From Streptomyces coffeae (GTDB lineage: Bacteria; Actinomycetota; Actinomycetes; Streptomycetales; Streptomycetaceae), in the NCBI RefSeq assembly GCF_016741875.1, contig NZ_JAERRF010000033.1, forward strand, positions 30,022 through 94,021: 64,000 bases of DNA, written 5' to 3'. Under the pieces are notes generated by a model. That model was given only the letters and a program-made list of their open reading frames with translations. It did not search any database and had not been told where the DNA came from. A program made the position numbers and the translations under genes. This document shows positions 51,787 through 61,190 of the stretch, piece by piece (the stretch's first letter is position 1; each line of letters opens with the position of its first letter).

Positions 51787-52758
51787 ATGAGTGAGCAACC
51801 GATGCCGACAGCCGCATCAGTGGGTCAGCTGCGAATGCTGGCCGCCGACGTCGCCTGCGAGTGGCCTCAGACCGGCCCAGCGCAGTTCATCCAGGCTGCC
51901 TTGGACGCACTCCTCGCCGGTGTCGACTCTCCATCTCTTCGGATCTTGGCAGGCCTCGGCCGCAACGAACACAACGAGGCCCGTGAGCTATTCGATAGCT
52001 CGCTGGACGAGGTCGGACTCCTTCCGCTCACACCTGAGAACCTTGCGGCAGCACGCTGGACTATGGCGCGCCGGTGGGCCGATCGAATCGTTGAGGGGAG
52101 CCTTGACCCGGTTTGCGGTGCCAACCTGATCTGGCAGCAGGTGGCATGCGAACTCGATCAGCCCACCGGGCTCCAGACATTCGTCCGCGTCGCACAAGAG
52201 CTGGTCGACGATGCCGGCGAGACGCTGCCCCCTCGCCAAGAGCAGCTGGATGCCATCGTCACCGCGGCCCGTCAGCTTCTCGACCGTCCTGACCCATATT
52301 CCGGCGGAACAGGGACCAAGACCCGTGCCTGCCATCATCGCGACATGACCCCAACCCTTCCCCGTACCGTCCGAGCCGTCGACACCGACCAACTCCTCGC
52401 CCTTCAACAGGAGGCCGCAGGACGCGGCTTCAGCCGGCGGCTCCCGGTCGACTGGCTCCGAGAACACCTTGCCGCACAGGCGACGCACTACCTGTTCCCT
52501 ACACTCGTGCACCGCCTCAGGCACCGCCCCGAAGTGTCGCCACAGTGTAGGTGTCAGCTACTGCTGACCGTCAGCACCGGCGAACAGATCCGCGGTCTGC
52601 TCGACATCCTTCCCGACACCTTTGGCAAGATCCCGGAGACCCTGGACGCGGCGTCCAAGAAGGACATCGTCAGCCGCATGGAGCACACCGTGACCCAGCG
52701 CGAGTGGGCGAAGCAGATGGCTGCTGATGCCGGTACTGAAGAAATGCCACGGAACTGA
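51787..52758 (+). CDS. Unrecognised two-part cytoplasmic protein
   Basis: 323 residues from an ATG after GAGGG. The first ~175 residues form a mostly helical region (MLAADVACEWPQTGPAQFIQ, RWADRIVEGSLDPVCGANLI). The second half begins with its own Met (MTPTLPRTVRAVDTDQLLAL, about 187) and looks like a different domain with a conserved-looking RRLPVDWLREHLAAQATHYL. It may be two once-separate proteins now in one frame. No membrane segment, no catalytic motif and no family that I recognise. Third-position G/C is high and regular, supporting a real gene. Upstream 450 bp holds no gene. Confidence 0.65.
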   Translation: MSEQPMPTAASVGQLRMLAADVACEWPQTGPAQFIQAALDALLAGVDSPSLRILAGLGRNEHNEARELFDSSLDEVGLLPLTPENLAAARWTMARRWADRIVEGSLDPVCGANLIWQQVACELDQPTGLQTFVRVAQELVDDAGETLPPRQEQLDAIVTAARQLLDRPDPYSGGTGTKTRACHHRDMTPTLPRTVRAVDTDQLLALQQEAAGRGFSRRLPVDWLREHLAAQATHYLFPTLVHRLRHRPEVSPQCRCQLLLTVSTGEQIRGLLDILPDTFGKIPETLDAASKKDIVSRMEHTVTQREWAKQMAADAGTEEMPRN

Positions 52759-53724
52759 GACACGGGCACGCTGCCGTGGGCGGGTGTTGGACACCGCGGC
52801 TGGCAGAACCATGTCCGTGCCGGAGGATGCCCAGCGTTTCCCAGGGCCGGTCGGGCTCGGTCGAATGTGTCTCGTCAGCGCCTGTCACCGCCATGCGCGT
52901 CGACCGGTCGGCAGTTGCCTGGTGCGGTGGGCACGAGGAGGGCGCCAGGGGTGACTTCCGACGTCGGCCATGGATATCGGCTGGGAGCCGGGAGCGTCGA
53001 ACCCCGGCGCGGGATGCGCGCCGGGGTTCTTGTCGAATCCGAACGTGCGGCTGTTGACCTTGATGGTTTTGGGCGCCGATACGGTGATCTTGCACCGCCC
53101 GTCGTAGTAGGGGCCGTTTCCAGCGGCAGACACCACCGGCCGGGGAGCCCTGCCCCCTTGCTGTCAGCCCTCTGGTTCCGCTCCAGAGACCGACTCGTGC
53201 ATCCACCGCCGGGCTGCTGCGAGGTCCGGGGCCGTGCCGACGGGCGTATACGAGAACCCGTCCCGTTCCTCCAGGACCCGCGGTTGGCCGGGGAGGACGT
53301 GGCTGCCGCCACCGTGGAGAGGGCGGTGACGGCGATGCTGGTGCACAGGCGGGCGGCGCCGCTTGTGGTACGGCGCGAGCGGATCATCGGGGGTCCAGGC
53401 GCGGCTTGCGCGGGAGGGCTGGTTCGGCGGTCCGGGACGGGAGTGCTGGCCCATGGCCCGATGGTCTCAGACCGCCAACGGCCCGAAAGCGGCTACGGCC
53501 ACGCGGCGTGCACGCGTCAGCCCCGGGAGCGGGGAGGCTTCCGGGGCTGACCGGGGGAGCTCGAGGGCCGCCAGCGGGTCAGGCGAAAGGGCCGACGAGC
53601 TCTTCCCAGTGGTCGGCCGCCCGGGCTGATGGGGATGCCCGAAATTCCCCAGGGTCTGCTCGATTCCCCACTTGGTTGAGCGGTGAACGATGAGGCTGGG
53701 GCCGCGCCCCGGGACCGCCTTGGC
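52759..53724. other. 966-bp region without confident gene
   Basis: Minus-strand fragments such as NGPYYDGRCKITVSAPKTIK and LEERDGFSYTPVGTAPDLAA look protein-like but lie in different frames, have no usable start and match no family that I know. Probably one or two decayed genes. No repeat or RNA gene is apparent. Confidence 0.4.
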
Positions 53725-54671
53725 TCAGCCCAGCGCGTCCATCAGGGCGGTGACATAGGCATCCAGCCGCTCCTCCACGGCTCGCGTCGTCAGCTCTGTC
53801 CTCCCTGCCTCCCGCCATGGCTGCGACACCAACTGCACTTCCTCCGAGAACGCCAGCCCGTCCCGCACCCGCCAGTACAGCCGCTCGCTCGCGGCCGCGG
53901 CCAGCACCCCGCCGGCCTCCTCATACGCCTCAGCGAACCGCAGACCCCACGCCGCAGCAGCGCGAGATTGGTGGAGCAGTGCGCCACATCGAGATCCGCC
54001 GGGCCCCAGGAGGTAGCCGCCCAGTCGACAACGCCGGTGATCCGAGCACCTGCCGGCCCTGGGGGCGACACGTCGAACAGCACGTTGCCGGGTTGGAAGT
54101 CCCGGTGCAGGAATCGCCCTTCATAGGGCGGCGCGGGCTTGCGGATCACGTCGATCGCCGCGGCCCATGCCGCCGCGTCGGCGCCCTTCGGAGTCACGAC
54201 GGTGTCGGCGGTCGTCCACGCCACATACTCCCGGGGCCGCTCGGCGGGTCGCAACGCGTGGATCGCCACGAGTTGACGGGCCAGCAGAGGGACGCGCGTC
54301 TCCAATCCCTCATCGTCGAGGACCGTCCGGCCCGCCAAATGTGTCATCAGGAGCGACGGATACTCGCAATGCGCGGCGGTCGGATCAACCGCGACCAGTC
54401 CAGGAGCTGGCACGCCGGTCCCCGTGAGCAGGGTCAGGGCGCCAGCCTCCCGGTTCAGGCAGTCCTCGGCGTGCTCCACGTTGACGAAGGTCCGCAGCAC
54501 CAGGTCACGGGTGCCTCCGTCCCGCGTGCCGATGGTCAGCCTCCGCATATCGGCAGTGATGCCGCCGTGCAACGCCTCGGTGCTGACGATCCGTTCGCCG
54601 GCCTTCAGGTGCCGGCTCACCCAAGCCAGTGTCAACGGTCGGACAGCCGCCGCCTCATCGTGGTTGGTCAC
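53725..54671 (-). pseudogene. Aminoglycoside phosphotransferase-family gene with one frameshift
   Basis: Reading from 54671, the first ~245 codons encode a kinase-like APH: nucleotide loop region EALHGGITADMRRLTI, catalytic GRFLHRDFQPGNVLFD and metal-binding GVVDWAATSWGPADLD. At about 53945 the frame is lost in a run of four G: the expected C-terminus (RFAEAYEEAGG, LYWRVRDGLAFSEEVQL, EERLDAYVTALMDAL, stop at 53725) continues in another frame. One missing G explains it. The intact protein would be ~315 residues. This may be a recent mutation or a sequencing error; everything else is well kept. It is probably a general small-molecule phosphotransferase rather than proven resistance enzyme. Confidence 0.8.
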
Positions 54672-55427
54672 CGTGCCACCTCATCATCCGGACGGCGGCG
54701 CGCGCGAAAGTTTTATTGGAGGCGATGGCCGTGCTGCTCAGTCAGAAACTCCACCGGCACGAGGCACCCGCTCCGACATGCGCGAACCTGGAGAGATCAT
54801 CTGAAAGGGGCGGCTCATTTTTGTAAATGTCGATCATGGACACGGTGCCGTCCTGACAGCCGGTCACAAGATGACAAATGGCTCCCGTTCGATCCGTCCT
54901 ACCGGCTCCCACTCGACCCCGTAAGGAATCGCCCCTCCCTTGCGGCGCCCGTCCGCAAGTCAGCGTGCAGGTGGTGGGGAAGTTGGGCGAGCAGGTCTGT
55001 CCGCACCCATAGCGAGGGGTGGGGAATGTCAAAGAGCCCTATCAGAGCGCCGGCGACGAGGTCGCCGCGCGGTGGCGGCGCGATCCAGAGCAGGCGGTCG
55101 CCCTGGTGCGCGCGGGTCCAGCTGCTGATGGAGGCCGAGGGCGCGATGTCGACCGCGGAGGGCGTCGCTCGCCGGATCGACGACGGCGGCCCGGACGAGT
55201 CGACGCTCGCCGACTCGCCGTACGTCCGGTACTGCGTGCAGGACTCCCTCTCCCGGGTGGTCCCGCGCGCGGTCGAACTGCTCGGCGACCTCGACTCCAT
55301 GGCCTCCGATGAGGTCGGCTACCTCGCCACCTGCGCCAACGGGCTGGACCTGCATCCGCCGGTACGGCACCGGATGACCGGTCCGCTGGCGGCGTACCTT
55401 GTCGACGGGCTGCTCACCATCGCCTGA
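54672..55427. other. Debris with a possible broken gene
   Basis: A plus-strand frame from about 55120 to 55427 (LLMEAEGAMSTAEGVARRID, SPYVRYCVQDSLSRVVPRAV, VRHRMTGPLAAYLVDGLLTI) seems protein-like; its likely N-terminal part (EPYQSAGDEVAARWRRDPEQ) is in another frame 55030-55110. I do not recognise the family. The minus strand opposite also has an open frame, so the call stays tentative. Confidence 0.35.
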
Positions 55428-55543
55428 GCCCAGGCGTCCTCGCCCCGGATCACGACCCGCCATCCTGCACCGCGCCCGCGGGGAGTCCGTGAATGCCGCC
55501 CGAACCCACCGCCGCGTCCCCTTTTCCGTCCACGAGGTGAACG

Positions 55544-55610
55544 CCCCACCCTGCTGCTCACCGGGGCCTCGGGAGTGCTCGGCCAGGCTCTGATCGACAA
55601 GCTGTGCGAC
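55544..55610 (+). pseudogene. N-terminal stub of an NAD-dependent epimerase/SDR protein
   Basis: About 20 codons read TLLLTGASGVLGQALIDKL, the Rossmann TGxxGxxG start of an extended SDR/epimerase. The frame turns into non-homologous sequence right after. Only the nucleotide-binding strand-turn-helix remains. Confidence 0.55.
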
Positions 55611-56057
55611 GACTCCGGATCCCCTTTCCGTATAACAAATATGACAATCATGCAGCAGGTGAACCGTGGACCAATCTCGGCAACACAACTGCCCCCGCGT
55701 CACAAGCGCGATCCAGACCCGTCACCCGGCGTAAACGCACTCAACGGGACCGGATCCGGCCATTACGTCGCTGTCGCACATTCTTCCGACCACTATTCTC
55801 TGGGCGCTCGGGAACCATCGCGGATCCCGACGCCAGGGGTTCTGCTGGTGACGGCGAGACTTCAGCGGATAAGATGTCGCGCGCTGCTCGCGATAGCGGT
55901 CGGTGAGATCGGCGGTGGGGGCGAGGGTACCGTGATTGAGCTGCAAAAAGACACGATCCGGGGCGGTCCTGCTGAAGGCCCTGAACACGCGTTCGCTTTT
56001 CTCGGCCCACGGCACTTACGGCTCGCCCGCAATACCCTCAAACGATCACCACAAAGC

Positions 56058-56092
56058 GGTCCACGCAACAGCGGTGGACCCTTTTCTTTTTC
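56058..56092 (+). terminator. Rho-independent terminator or attenuator upstream of the LAxTG gene
   Basis: Stem GGTCCAC (56058-56064) and GTGGACC (56074-56080) with a 9-nt loop is followed directly by CTTTTCTTTTTC (56081-56092), a T-run unusual for this genome. No gene ends just before it, so it may act inside a long leader of the LAxTG gene, whose start is 106 bp downstream. Confidence 0.7.
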
Positions 56093-56197
56093 CGTGTCGT
56101 TCACGGCCGGGCGTCCGCGTCTGAGGCCACGAAGTGGACGTGCGGCGACAAGCGGGGGCTTTGTTTTCACCACAAGAGAAGTGTGGAGTGTGATGCC

Positions 56198-58774
56198 ATG
56201 AACCGAGTCGGCAGGGACTCACGCCGGTCGGCCCGCGGACTTGCGGGGCCGCTGGCGCGCATAGGGTTATCTGTTCTCTTGCTGGCGGGCGGCGCCGTGG
56301 GAACGACGGCTGGACCGGCCGCCGCTTCGACCGCCGATGGCACGCTGACGGTTGAGGTGCTGCGCGACTTCTTCGGCACCGGCGTGATCAACGCGACGAT
56401 GGACGTGCCGCAGCGGGGCATGAAGGTGGAGATCTCCGACCCCGCTGGGCACGTTGTCACCGGCGTCACGGATGCCACCGGAAAGGTCGTGGTGGCGCGG
56501 TCGACGGTGCTGAGCGGCGGCCAATACCGCGTCGACGTCAGCATCCCGGCACCGTACAGTGACTATCTGCGGGCGGCGCCGGCGTCGACGGCGGAGAACC
56601 ACTTCAACAGCTTCACGTCGTTCGTGGATGTGTCGGACGGAAAGAACGCCTCGGTGGTGACGGGGGTGTGGGATCCGGCCGACTACACGCTGCCGGACTC
56701 GCGGTACTTCGTGCCGATCCACAACGGCGCCAACGGGACGGACAACCGGGCGTTGGTGGCGTTCGGTACGAAGACCCGGGGCACGTGTCCCACCGATGTG
56801 GCGTGCCCGACCACGCTGGCCACGCAGGCCCAGGTGGGCACGACGTTCGGGTTGGCGTACGACAAGTACCGGACCCAGCTGTTCCAGAGCGCGTTCGCCC
56901 GCCGGTACGCCCCCTACGGGCCGAAGGGCGCCGGCGCGATCTACACGGTGCCGGTCAACGGCTCAGGTGCGCCACAGCTGTTCGCGCGGGTGCCGGACGC
57001 CGCGGTGACACAGCACGACACCGCCAACATGATCAAGGATCCCGGGTTCACCGACGCGCCGGGCAAGGAGAGCATCGGTGGCCTGGCCCTGTCGGAGGAC
57101 GGCTCCACCCTGTACGCGGTGAACCTGCGGACCCGCAGCCTGGTGAGCTTCGACGCGACAGGAGCCACCGCCTCGGAGCCCGAGGCGACGGTCCCGATCC
57201 CGGACCCGGGGTGCGCGAGCCCCGACGACTGGCGGCCGTTCGGTCTCCAGGTCCACAACAACACGCTGTACGTGGGCGGCGTGTGCAGCGCGGAGAGCAC
57301 GCAGCGGCGCGCGGACCTGAAAGCCTTCGTCTCCACCTACGACGGCAAGCGGTTCACCACGGTGCTGAGCCACCCGCTCACGGACGAACGCGGCAGCGTC
57401 TTCGGTTCCGGCGACAAGGCCACCCACTGGAACCCGTGGAACACCAGCCTGGACACGTGGGACGACCGGAAGTCGGGCAACGTCTTCATCGATCCGCAGC
57501 CGGAGCTGGCCTCCCTCGCCTTCGCCCGCGACGGCTCGATGATCCTGGGTTTCCGCGACCGGTTCATGGACGTGCTCAGTTGGGGAGGGCTGGACCCCCG
57601 ACCGGGGAACGACACGGCGGAAAACGGCATGTCCGGTGGTGACATCACCATGGTCTGCGCCACTCCCACCGGTGAATACCAGTGGGAAGGCACCGGGAGC
57701 TGCCCCAACCACGCCACCCCCGCCAACGATGGCGGCCAGGCCGCCGATGTCGTCGAATACTTCCCGGGCGACTTCTTTCGCGGCGCGCACCAGGAGACCG
57801 CGCTGGGGTCGGTGGCCTATATCCCGCAGCAGCAGTGGGTCGTCAGCACGGAGTTCGACCCGGTCGTCGACGTCGCGACCTCAGGGACCGGGTACCACGA
57901 CATCACGACCGGTCAGGGCCCGGGCAACGACCCGAGCGCCAACGGGTTCCAGTTCGTCAGCCGGGAACAAGGCGGGTTCGGCAAGGCCGGCGGGCTCGGT
58001 GACATCGCGTACGCGGCGGCGAACGCGCCGATCCAGATCGGCAACGTCGTGTGGTTCGACGGCGACCACAACGGGATCCAGGACCCGGGGCACGTGCTGC
58101 TGCCGGGGGCGACGATCAACCTGCTGGACGCGGACGGCAAACAGGTCGCCACGACCAGGACCAATGCCGCCGGCGAGTACTACTTCGGTGGTGTCGGCGC
58201 CGAGTACGAGCTCACGCCGGGTGCGAAATACACGGTGCAGTTCGACGTGTGCACCGCGGACACCGGCAAGGTGCCCGACCAGCCCCCGGCGAGCGAGCTG
58301 CGGTTCACGCTCCCGCGAGCCGGTGCCAACCGTGCGCATGACTCCAATGTGACCCCGCCGACCACAGGGCAATTGTGCAACGGCTCCGCGCCTGTCACGG
58401 CGCCGGACAAGCCGGGCGGCGTCGATCACACGATCGACGCCGGGGTGTACATCCCGAAGGCAACGCCGACCCCGACTCCGACCCCTACTCCGACTCCGAC
58501 CGATACCGCGAACCCGACCCCATCCCCGACCGATACCGCGACCCCGACCCCGACCTCACCACCGACCCCGGCCCCGACCTCACCACCGGTCCCGGCCTCG
58601 CCGCCGTCAGGCGCGCCGCCTGCCAACCCGGGCCCGGCCGGCGGGAGCAGGGGTTCGCTGGCGAACACCGGTATGTCCGGGTTGCCACAGGTGATCGCCC
58701 TCGTCGGTCTGCTGGTGGGTGCGGGTCTGGCCATCGCGTTCGTGAGCCGGAAGCGTCGCGCCCAGAAACACTGA
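56198..58774 (+). CDS. Cell-wall-anchored SdrD_B-like surface protein (LAxTG sorting signal)
   Basis: 858 residues from the ATG at 56198 after GGAG. Signal peptide about 1-43 (IGLSVLLLAGGAVG). An N-terminal Cna_B-like beta domain (about 45-130) leads into a long region (about 140-610) with propeller-like repeats (IGGLALSEDGSTLYAVNLRT, LASLAFARDGSMILGFRDRF). A SdrD_B domain (about 612-750: IGNVVWFDGDHNGIQDPG) follows, then a Pro/Thr wall-spanning region and the sorting signal LANTG (821-825), a membrane helix and RKRR. LAxTG is the class E sortase type used in streptomycetes. A Cys-bearing AVCATPTG..CPN segment occurs near 490. Role in the envelope unknown. Confidence 0.9.
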   Translation: MNRVGRDSRRSARGLAGPLARIGLSVLLLAGGAVGTTAGPAAASTADGTLTVEVLRDFFGTGVINATMDVPQRGMKVEISDPAGHVVTGVTDATGKVVVARSTVLSGGQYRVDVSIPAPYSDYLRAAPASTAENHFNSFTSFVDVSDGKNASVVTGVWDPADYTLPDSRYFVPIHNGANGTDNRALVAFGTKTRGTCPTDVACPTTLATQAQVGTTFGLAYDKYRTQLFQSAFARRYAPYGPKGAGAIYTVPVNGSGAPQLFARVPDAAVTQHDTANMIKDPGFTDAPGKESIGGLALSEDGSTLYAVNLRTRSLVSFDATGATASEPEATVPIPDPGCASPDDWRPFGLQVHNNTLYVGGVCSAESTQRRADLKAFVSTYDGKRFTTVLSHPLTDERGSVFGSGDKATHWNPWNTSLDTWDDRKSGNVFIDPQPELASLAFARDGSMILGFRDRFMDVLSWGGLDPRPGNDTAENGMSGGDITMVCATPTGEYQWEGTGSCPNHATPANDGGQAADVVEYFPGDFFRGAHQETALGSVAYIPQQQWVVSTEFDPVVDVATSGTGYHDITTGQGPGNDPSANGFQFVSREQGGFGKAGGLGDIAYAAANAPIQIGNVVWFDGDHNGIQDPGHVLLPGATINLLDADGKQVATTRTNAAGEYYFGGVGAEYELTPGAKYTVQFDVCTADTGKVPDQPPASELRFTLPRAGANRAHDSNVTPPTTGQLCNGSAPVTAPDKPGGVDHTIDAGVYIPKATPTPTPTPTPTPTDTANPTPSPTDTATPTPTSPPTPAPTSPPVPASPPSGAPPANPGPAGGSRGSLANTGMSGLPQVIALVGLLVGAGLAIAFVSRKRRAQKH

Positions 58775-58947
58775 ACGAAGCGAACAACAGTGATCTGCCT
58801 GCCCGCGATCCGTATGGCGCGGTCAGGCAGATCACGTCTCGGCCGGTCCACGAGGGCCGGCCTTCAAGTCGTCTGTCACCGGACTGCCGAGTGTCGCCGC
58901 GACCGCACGGCGGCCAAGCGGTGTGGTGATTGAGAGGGTGAATCAGC

Positions 58948-59754
58948 GTGCCAGCGTCGAGTCGCGTGCGGAGCGTGAGAAGCCGACAAGCTCGACCAGC
59001 CCGTGCGGCTGACCGGCGCCGATGGCTGCGGCCACGCTGGGTGGCAGCCGTCATCGGCGTAGCGGCCGTCGCGGCGGCCGCGTTCCTGGCTGTCGGCGGC
59101 GGCTCCGGCCCCAACGGTCCGCGCGCACTGACGTCGGATGAGGTGAACCGGCTGGCGATGACGCGGTTCCGTAACTACCAGGCGCACGGCCGCGCGGTGA
59201 CGATCACCGTGCCGGGCACCGCCGGTCGACTGATCGTCACCGGGTCCGTCGACTACCAACGCAAGATCGGTTATGGCGTGGTGCACGGCACCGGGCGCGA
59301 CACATCCAGCGACGGGCTGATCGAGTGGACGGCCCGCTCGGTGTTCGTCCACCCGATGGCGAACGCCCCGGCGCACGCACCCGCGTCGCCGCCCCGCTCG
59401 GGCTGGTACGGCCGTCCGCTGCAGTCGTCCGGCAGCTCGCTGGACAGTTCGCTGTCCATCGCACTCGGTCTCGGCAGCGACCGGCCGGACAACGCCCAAC
59501 TGCTGCCGCAGAACGGCGCCGCCTGGCTGGGACGAGACCAGGTGGACGGGCATCGGGTGGACGTCATGACCGGGCCGTCCTCCCGCGACCGCTCCGGTAC
59601 GGCGGGCAGCGTGCGCTACTGGGTCGGCTCGGACGGCACCATGTACCGGGTTCGCGTCAGCGTGGGTTCCGAGTCGCAGCCGGTGGTCATCGATTTCGAT
59701 ACCCAGAAGTACATTCCGGTCAAGCCGGTACCCGGAGTCACCCCGACCCAGTAG
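58948..59754 (+). CDS. Membrane-anchored LolA/LppX-like protein
   Basis: 268 residues from a GTG at 58948, preceded by GAGAGGG. Arg-rich cytoplasmic N-terminus, one membrane helix (about 31-50, WVAAVIGVAAVAAAAFLAVG), then an exported beta-rich domain (about 60-265) with RLIVTGSVDYQRKIGYGVVH and VRYWVGSDGTMYRVRVSV, the pattern of LolA/LppX/LprG-like half-barrels that hold lipids or hydrophobic ligands. No lipobox. It lies between the LAxTG protein and a convergent beta-helix lipoprotein, supporting an envelope role. Confidence 0.75.
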   Translation: MPASSRVRSVRSRQARPARAADRRRWLRPRWVAAVIGVAAVAAAAFLAVGGGSGPNGPRALTSDEVNRLAMTRFRNYQAHGRAVTITVPGTAGRLIVTGSVDYQRKIGYGVVHGTGRDTSSDGLIEWTARSVFVHPMANAPAHAPASPPRSGWYGRPLQSSGSSLDSSLSIALGLGSDRPDNAQLLPQNGAAWLGRDQVDGHRVDVMTGPSSRDRSGTAGSVRYWVGSDGTMYRVRVSVGSESQPVVIDFDTQKYIPVKPVPGVTPTQ

Positions 59755-59761
59755 CCGCTGT

Positions 59762-61102
59762 TCAGGACGCCCGCACCCGCGCGTCCGCGGCGAGCAGGGA
59801 CGCCGGTGGCAGCGGGATGTCTGCCGTGTCCGGCGGGGCCGGAACGGCCGGGACAGCGGTGGCGCCCGTAGTGGTGGCGTGGGGGAACTGCGGCTGTCGA
59901 CCGGGCGCCGCGACCTCGGTGAACGGGATGCCACCGGGTGCCGTCGGCGTCGCCCACCTGCCGGCCGGTGAGGGCGACTTGGCCGGGAGCGGGCAGGGCG
60001 CGGTTGTCGCGAGCCGGGCGGGCACCGTGGTGCGCAGATCGTTGCCGCGCAGGCAGTTGCCCCTTCCCCGCGTGGCGGTGGGGAACGTCCAGCCGACGTC
60101 GACGCCGTTGCGGGTGAACGTGTTGTCCACGATCTGGTTGCCGACCGACGGTATGTCGGCGGTTGCGGTGATCACCAGCCCGGCGTTGCTGTTGTCGGCG
60201 ATGCGGTTGCGGACGAACTGGTTGTCGCTGCCGCCGTCGATGCCGATGCCAGTGCCCCACCCGCCGTCGGCCTGCTGCGGGGTGGCCCGCTGCTGGTTGG
60301 CGGCGATCAGATTGCCCGCGATGACGGCGCCCCGCTGCGGGAGCAGCTTCTCCTGGTGGTCGGAGTTGGTGGTCAGGCCGACCCGGTTGCCGACAAGACG
60401 GTTGCGGACCACGTACATGTCGCCGCCGGCGTTGGTGCCTTCGTAACCGACCGCGTTGAGTTCGGCGATGTTGTCCCGCACCACGATGTGACACGGCTTG
60501 CACTGGCCGACATAGATCCCCGAGTCGGCCCCGCCCGACGCGTACGAGTGCTCGATGACACCGTTCTGCGCGGAGAACGCGTAGATGCCGTACAGACCGT
60601 TGCGGGTCGCGGTCACATACGAGACCAGGAAGGACTTCAGGAAGGTGACGGGCTCATCGCCGGTGTCGTAGCCGCCGCTCTGCCCCGGCAGCCCGGCGGC
60701 CGCCGCCGCCGAACCGGTGACCAGCACCCCGTTCTGCGTGTTGTTCTCCACGGTCAGGTTCTCCACGGCCACCCCGGGCGCGGCGACGACGACACCGTTC
60801 GGCTGCCGCAACCGCCCGTCGATGACGACCTTGTGCCGGGATGCGCCGCGAAGAGTGATGCGAGCCGTATTGATCTTCACCGACTCGTGGTACACGCCCG
60901 GAGCGACCAGCACCAGATCACCGGGCCGCGCCAAGGACACCGCATCCGAGATGGTCGGGGCATCGGCAGGCACTCGGATCGTCACATGCGCACCGGTCGG
61001 CCGTCGGCCTTTGCCCGATCCGCCATCGCCGCCGCCGCAGCCGACCACAAGTGTCAGCGTGACCAGTACCGCCGCCACCACGCGAAGAGCTAATCGAGGC
61101 AT
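59762..61102 (-). CDS. Secreted lipoprotein with right-handed beta-helix (NosD/PbH1 repeats)
   Basis: 446 residues from the ATG at 61102. Lipoprotein signal with lipobox LVVGC. The mature protein (about 45-360) is a parallel beta-helix: VRVPADAPTISDAVSLARPG-like opening (periplasmic copper-binding NosD/pectate-lyase fold), then repeated N-rich turns (VAVENLTVENNTQNGVLVTG, NQFVRNRIADNSNAGLVITA, VGNQIVDNTFTRNGVDVGW). A paired Cys segment QCKPCH near 205 and a Pro-rich tail are present. Such folds bind or cleave polysaccharide; no catalytic triad is evident. It is convergent with the LolA-like gene (7 bp between stops) and divergent from the peroxidase. Confidence 0.85.
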   Translation of the reverse strand: MPRLALRVVAAVLVTLTLVVGCGGGDGGSGKGRRPTGAHVTIRVPADAPTISDAVSLARPGDLVLVAPGVYHESVKINTARITLRGASRHKVVIDGRLRQPNGVVVAAPGVAVENLTVENNTQNGVLVTGSAAAAAGLPGQSGGYDTGDEPVTFLKSFLVSYVTATRNGLYGIYAFSAQNGVIEHSYASGGADSGIYVGQCKPCHIVVRDNIAELNAVGYEGTNAGGDMYVVRNRLVGNRVGLTTNSDHQEKLLPQRGAVIAGNLIAANQQRATPQQADGGWGTGIGIDGGSDNQFVRNRIADNSNAGLVITATADIPSVGNQIVDNTFTRNGVDVGWTFPTATRGRGNCLRGNDLRTTVPARLATTAPCPLPAKSPSPAGRWATPTAPGGIPFTEVAAPGRQPQFPHATTTGATAVPAVPAPPDTADIPLPPASLLAADARVRAS

Positions 61103-61190
61103 GATCCCAGTCTGGCAGAACGCCCAATTCCGCGCCAGAATCAGCGAGATTGACCGGCGTGCACGATTCGGATGTGGCACCCTGCACACC

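Noticed and set aside
53817..55427. A 536-codon plus-strand open frame
   Set aside because: Its first half is antisense to the phosphotransferase gene. Only the last ~100 codons look protein-like, and I list these as possible debris.
58450..58620. Short tandem repeats resembling a CRISPR array
   Set aside because: They encode the Pro-Thr-rich wall-spanning region of the surface protein; there are no spacers of constant length.
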